This document shows positions 61,388 to 64,000 of a stretch of 64,000 nt of DNA, piece by piece. This DNA is from Chloroflexota bacterium (lineage in GTDB: Bacteria > Chloroflexota > UBA11872). Numbering within the stretch: the stretch's first letter is position 1; the number at the start of each line of letters is the position of its first letter. Below the pieces are notes generated by a model that searched no databases, had not been told where the DNA came from, and saw nothing but the letters and a program-made list of their open reading frames with translations. The position numbers and the translations under genes were made by a program. The DNA lies in assembly GCA_022824495.1 (NCBI GenBank), contig JAJDZU010000024.1, positions 186,001 through 250,000 on the forward strand. The letters are read 5' to 3'.

Positions 61388-63256
61388 TCAGGATCCGACG
61401 ATCAGTCGTCCCGCGTCGATCCGAACCGCGACCGCGTGGTCGGTGAGGGCGCAGGCGGCGTCCACGATTCCGGACGCGCTAAGGCCGTGCGCGGCTCGAA
61501 TGCTGTCGGCCGGTCCGTGCTCGTGAAACATGTCGGGCATGGCGACACGACGGACCTGGACGTCGCCCAGGTCGTTGTCGGCCAGCAACTCCACCACGGC
61601 GCTGCCAAAGCCGCCCATGAGGTTGTGATCTTCGACCGTGACGACGCAGCGGGTGCGCGCGGCAAGTTCGCAGATCAACTCTCGGTCCAGCGGCTTGACG
61701 AAGCGTGCATTGACCACCGCGGCCTGGACGCCCAGCCGCTCGAGCCGCTCGGCGGCTTCCAGCGCAGGGGCAACGCCCCACCCCAGGGCAATGATCGCGA
61801 GGTCCGACCCGTCGCGCAGCATCTCGGATCGGCCGATCGGCAATACGCGTGGGGGACCTGACAGCGGGACTCCGACGCCCGAGCCTCGCGAATAGCGGAC
61901 CGCGAACGGCCGATTGCTGGCCAGCGCCGTCCGGAAAAGGTGGCGCAACTCGTCCTCGTCCTTGGGCGCCGCCACAACGAAGTTGGGGATCGCCCGCAGA
62001 TAGGCCAGGTCCAGCACCCCATGGTGCGTCCGTCCGTCGTCGCCAACGATTCCGGCGCGGTCCACGCCCAGGATCACCGGCAGGTTCTGGATCGCAACGT
62101 CGTGCACGATCTGGTCGAAGGCGCGCTGCAGGAAGGTGCTGTAGATACAGACCACGGGCCGCAGCCCCTGCGTGGCCAGCCCGGCGGCCATGGCCACCGC
62201 GTGGCCCTCGGCGATGCCGACATCAAAGACCCGGTCCGGCAGCTCGCGTTGCATGTCGGCCAGCGCGGTGCCCTCGCACATCGCCGCGCTGATGGTCACG
62301 ATACGGTCATCCTCGCGGGCCAGATCGGTCAGCGTACGGGCCAATACCTTGCTGTAGCTGGTGGCGTTGGCGGCCCCAACCGCCTGCGCGGTTCCGGGTT
62401 GGTGCAGCGTCACCGGATCGGCTTCGGCCGCCGGCAGTCCCTTGCCCTTGCGCGTAAAGGCGTGGATCAGCACGGGCCGCCGGCGTTCGACGGCGGCTCG
62501 AATGACATTCTCGAGCTCCGGTCGGTCATGGCCGTCCACCGGACCCACGTATTCGAAGCCAAATGCCGCGCAAAAGTCGGCCGCATCACCGTAGGGTTCC
62601 GTCGGCTGCGTGGCCATCTGGGTCTCGGTAAAGCGCGCCTGGGCTTCCGGGTCGTCCGGCTTCCAGGTCTCGCGTCCGCGCCCCATGTTGCGGCTCAACG
62701 CACCCACGTTCGGCGAAATCGACATGCCGTTGTCGTTCAACAGCACCACAAAGGGCAGACCCAGGTCGCCGGCCTGGTTGAGAGCTTCGAAGACCACGCC
62801 AGACGTAAACGATCCGTCGCCGATGACGGCGACGGTGGCCGATGACTCGTCTCGCAATTGGGCGGCCACCGCAATCCCTACGCCAGCCGACACGCCAGTG
62901 CCGGCATGCCCCGCCCCCATCACGTCGTGCGGGCTCTCTTCGCGCGCGGCGAAGCCGGACAATCCGTCGGGCTGTCGCAGCGTGGGGAAATCAGCGGCGC
63001 GGCCGGTCACCAATTTGTGCGGATATGTCTGATTGCTGGTGTCCCAGACAATCTTGTCGCTGGGACTCTCGAGCACGCGGTGCAGTGCCAGGGTGATCTC
63101 AACCACACCCAGATTGCTGGCCAGGTGCCCGCCGTTGGCATCGACGGTATCTACGATGAGCTGGCGAATCTCGCCGGCCAGGCGGTCGAGCTCCGCGTCC
63201 GTCATTGCACGCAGATCCGATGGATCCGCAATCCGGTCGAGTATGCGGTCCATCAC
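61388..63256 (-). CDS. dxs: 1-deoxy-D-xylulose-5-phosphate synthase
   Basis: This thiamine-diphosphate enzyme starts the MEP isoprenoid pathway from pyruvate and glyceraldehyde-3-phosphate. It has 622 residues, the normal length. Catalytic His44 is in GGHLASNLG, the TPP motif is GDGSFTSGVVFEALN to LLNDNGMSI, and the transketolase-type Glu is in DVGIAEGHAV. At residues 74-76 SNQ replaces the common GHQ before TYPHK, removing a histidine usually near the cofactor phosphate. A GTG start is read, or ATG 63253 next to GGGGGAG. Confidence 0.93.
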   Translation of the reverse strand: MMDRILDRIADPSDLRAMTDAELDRLAGEIRQLIVDTVDANGGHLASNLGVVEITLALHRVLESPSDKIVWDTSNQTYPHKLVTGRAADFPTLRQPDGLSGFAAREESPHDVMGAGHAGTGVSAGVGIAVAAQLRDESSATVAVIGDGSFTSGVVFEALNQAGDLGLPFVVLLNDNGMSISPNVGALSRNMGRGRETWKPDDPEAQARFTETQMATQPTEPYGDAADFCAAFGFEYVGPVDGHDRPELENVIRAAVERRRPVLIHAFTRKGKGLPAAEADPVTLHQPGTAQAVGAANATSYSKVLARTLTDLAREDDRIVTISAAMCEGTALADMQRELPDRVFDVGIAEGHAVAMAAGLATQGLRPVVCIYSTFLQRAFDQIVHDVAIQNLPVILGVDRAGIVGDDGRTHHGVLDLAYLRAIPNFVVAAPKDEDELRHLFRTALASNRPFAVRYSRGSGVGVPLSGPPRVLPIGRSEMLRDGSDLAIIALGWGVAPALEAAERLERLGVQAAVVNARFVKPLDRELICELAARTRCVVTVEDHNLMGGFGSAVVELLADNDLGDVQVRRVAMPDMFHEHGPADSIRAAHGLSASGIVDAACALTDHAVAVRIDAGRLIVGS

Positions 63257-63370
63257 GCTCCCCCTTCTACAAGCACCCGAGCCGCGGGCGCTGTTCGATA
63301 CTGCCCGCTGAACGGGGATTCACGCAATACTAATGCCCCCGTCCCACGAGGTGCCCGACGTCTATCTGGC

Positions 63371-64000
63371 ATGGATATCGCCGGCTCCACCGCCCTCGTG
63401 ACGGGCGCCAGCAGCGGGATCGGACGCGCCGTCGCCATCGGCCTGGCGAAGGCCGGCGCCCAAGTAGTCGGACTTGGGCGCGACCGGCGAGCCCTCCGCT
63501 CGCTCGCGGAAACCGGCGGCGTGACCGTGCGACACGTGAACTTTGAATCTGCCGGCGAACTCCAGCGATTCGTGGAACAGTCGCTGCCCGAACTTCCGCC
63601 GGTCGACATCCTGGTCAACTGCGCCGGATCCGGACGCTACGGGCCATTGGCCGAGCACAGTACCGAGGACATTGACCGGCTGCTGGACGTGAACGTCCGC
63701 GTCCCAATTTTGCTTACAAAGGCCGTGCTGCCCGGCATGCGGCAGCGAGGTTGCGGTCGTGTTGTGAATGTCGCCTCGATAGCGGGCCGCCTAGGCGTGC
63801 CAAACGAGACGGTCTATAGCGCGTCCAAGGGCGCGCTGGCCGTGTTCAGCCGGGCCCTGGATGCGGAGCTGGCGGGAACAGGCGTGGGGGTGACAGTCGC
63901 TATTCCGGGTGTGGTGCGGACGGCCTTCTTCGAACGGCGCGGCGCGCCCTACGACCGTCGCTGGCCGCGGCCGCTACCGCCCGCACGCGTGGCGCGGGCG
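63371..64000 (+). CDS. Short-chain dehydrogenase, 3' end outside window
   Basis: At least 210 residues are encoded before the window ends. The cofactor loop TGASSGIG starts near residue 12, CAGSG follows near 81, the catalytic Ser is in NVASIAGR and the YSASK motif holds Tyr and Lys. The PGVVRTAFF segment is typical of classical SDRs. The gene diverges from dxs with 114 bases between starts. The substrate is unknown. Confidence 0.85.
   Translation, partial: MDIAGSTALVTGASSGIGRAVAIGLAKAGAQVVGLGRDRRALRSLAETGGVTVRHVNFESAGELQRFVEQSLPELPPVDILVNCAGSGRYGPLAEHSTEDIDRLLDVNVRVPILLTKAVLPGMRQRGCGRVVNVASIAGRLGVPNETVYSASKGALAVFSRALDAELAGTGVGVTVAIPGVVRTAFFERRGAPYDRRWPRPLPPARVARA

Overview
The window is GC-rich, gene-dense bacterial chromosome. 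It most likely comes from an uncultured member of the Chloroflexota (SAR202/Dehalococcoidia-like, free-living or sponge-associated). This is inferred from a secreted-protein domain around LTWRKADNWTGFTDG, an LGFP-type repeat ahead of a GH99-like barrel, and many Gfo/Idh/MocA, DapA-family, SDR and sugar-isomerase genes beside MFS exporters. No rRNA or tRNA gene was found, so the assignment stays tentative.

Layout. 1-6.6 kb: core genes (coiled-coil membrane protein, dapA, family-4 uracil-DNA glycosylase, RNase J, FtsK/SpoIIIE) on the plus strand, ended by a hairpin. 6.7-9.3 kb: a LacI-type ligand-binding protein without its DNA-binding domain, and a lower-GC pair of which one member, a HAD phosphatase, is interrupted by an in-frame TGA. 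9.3-21 kb: carbohydrate-type metabolism in two divergent operons, plus a perfect parS site at 18268-18285. 21-31.8 kb: leuS, a probable XamI-like type II restriction-modification pair, two toxin-antitoxin-like modules with PIN-like (DUF5615-type) toxins, and secreted proteins.

31.9-49.5 kb: a phage head-gene cluster (portal, small and large terminase, Xre regulator, scaffold, major capsid, connector, adhesion proteins, a holin-like protein). A 5-kb cargo block (VOC protein, HicAB, membrane protein, sulfatase, secreted propeller protein) splits it; a 19-bp hairpin terminator precedes the block and a new promoter plus a structured leader follow it. No integrase, replication gene, tape measure, tail tube or endolysin is visible, so the cluster looks like a domesticated or satellite-like particle locus rather than a complete prophage.

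50.0-64 kb: host genes resume. They include a threonylcarbamoyl-AMP synthase, a seven-gene signalling operon (two STAS proteins, a receiver-STAS fusion, a receiver-PP2C phosphatase, an RsbW-like kinase, a periplasmic binding protein and a histidine kinase) that appears to join extracellular ligand sensing to sigma-factor partner switching, a Cof-type HAD phosphatase, a YvcK-like protein, and the isoprenoid genes for a polyprenyl synthase (apparently with a non-standard start codon) and dxs.
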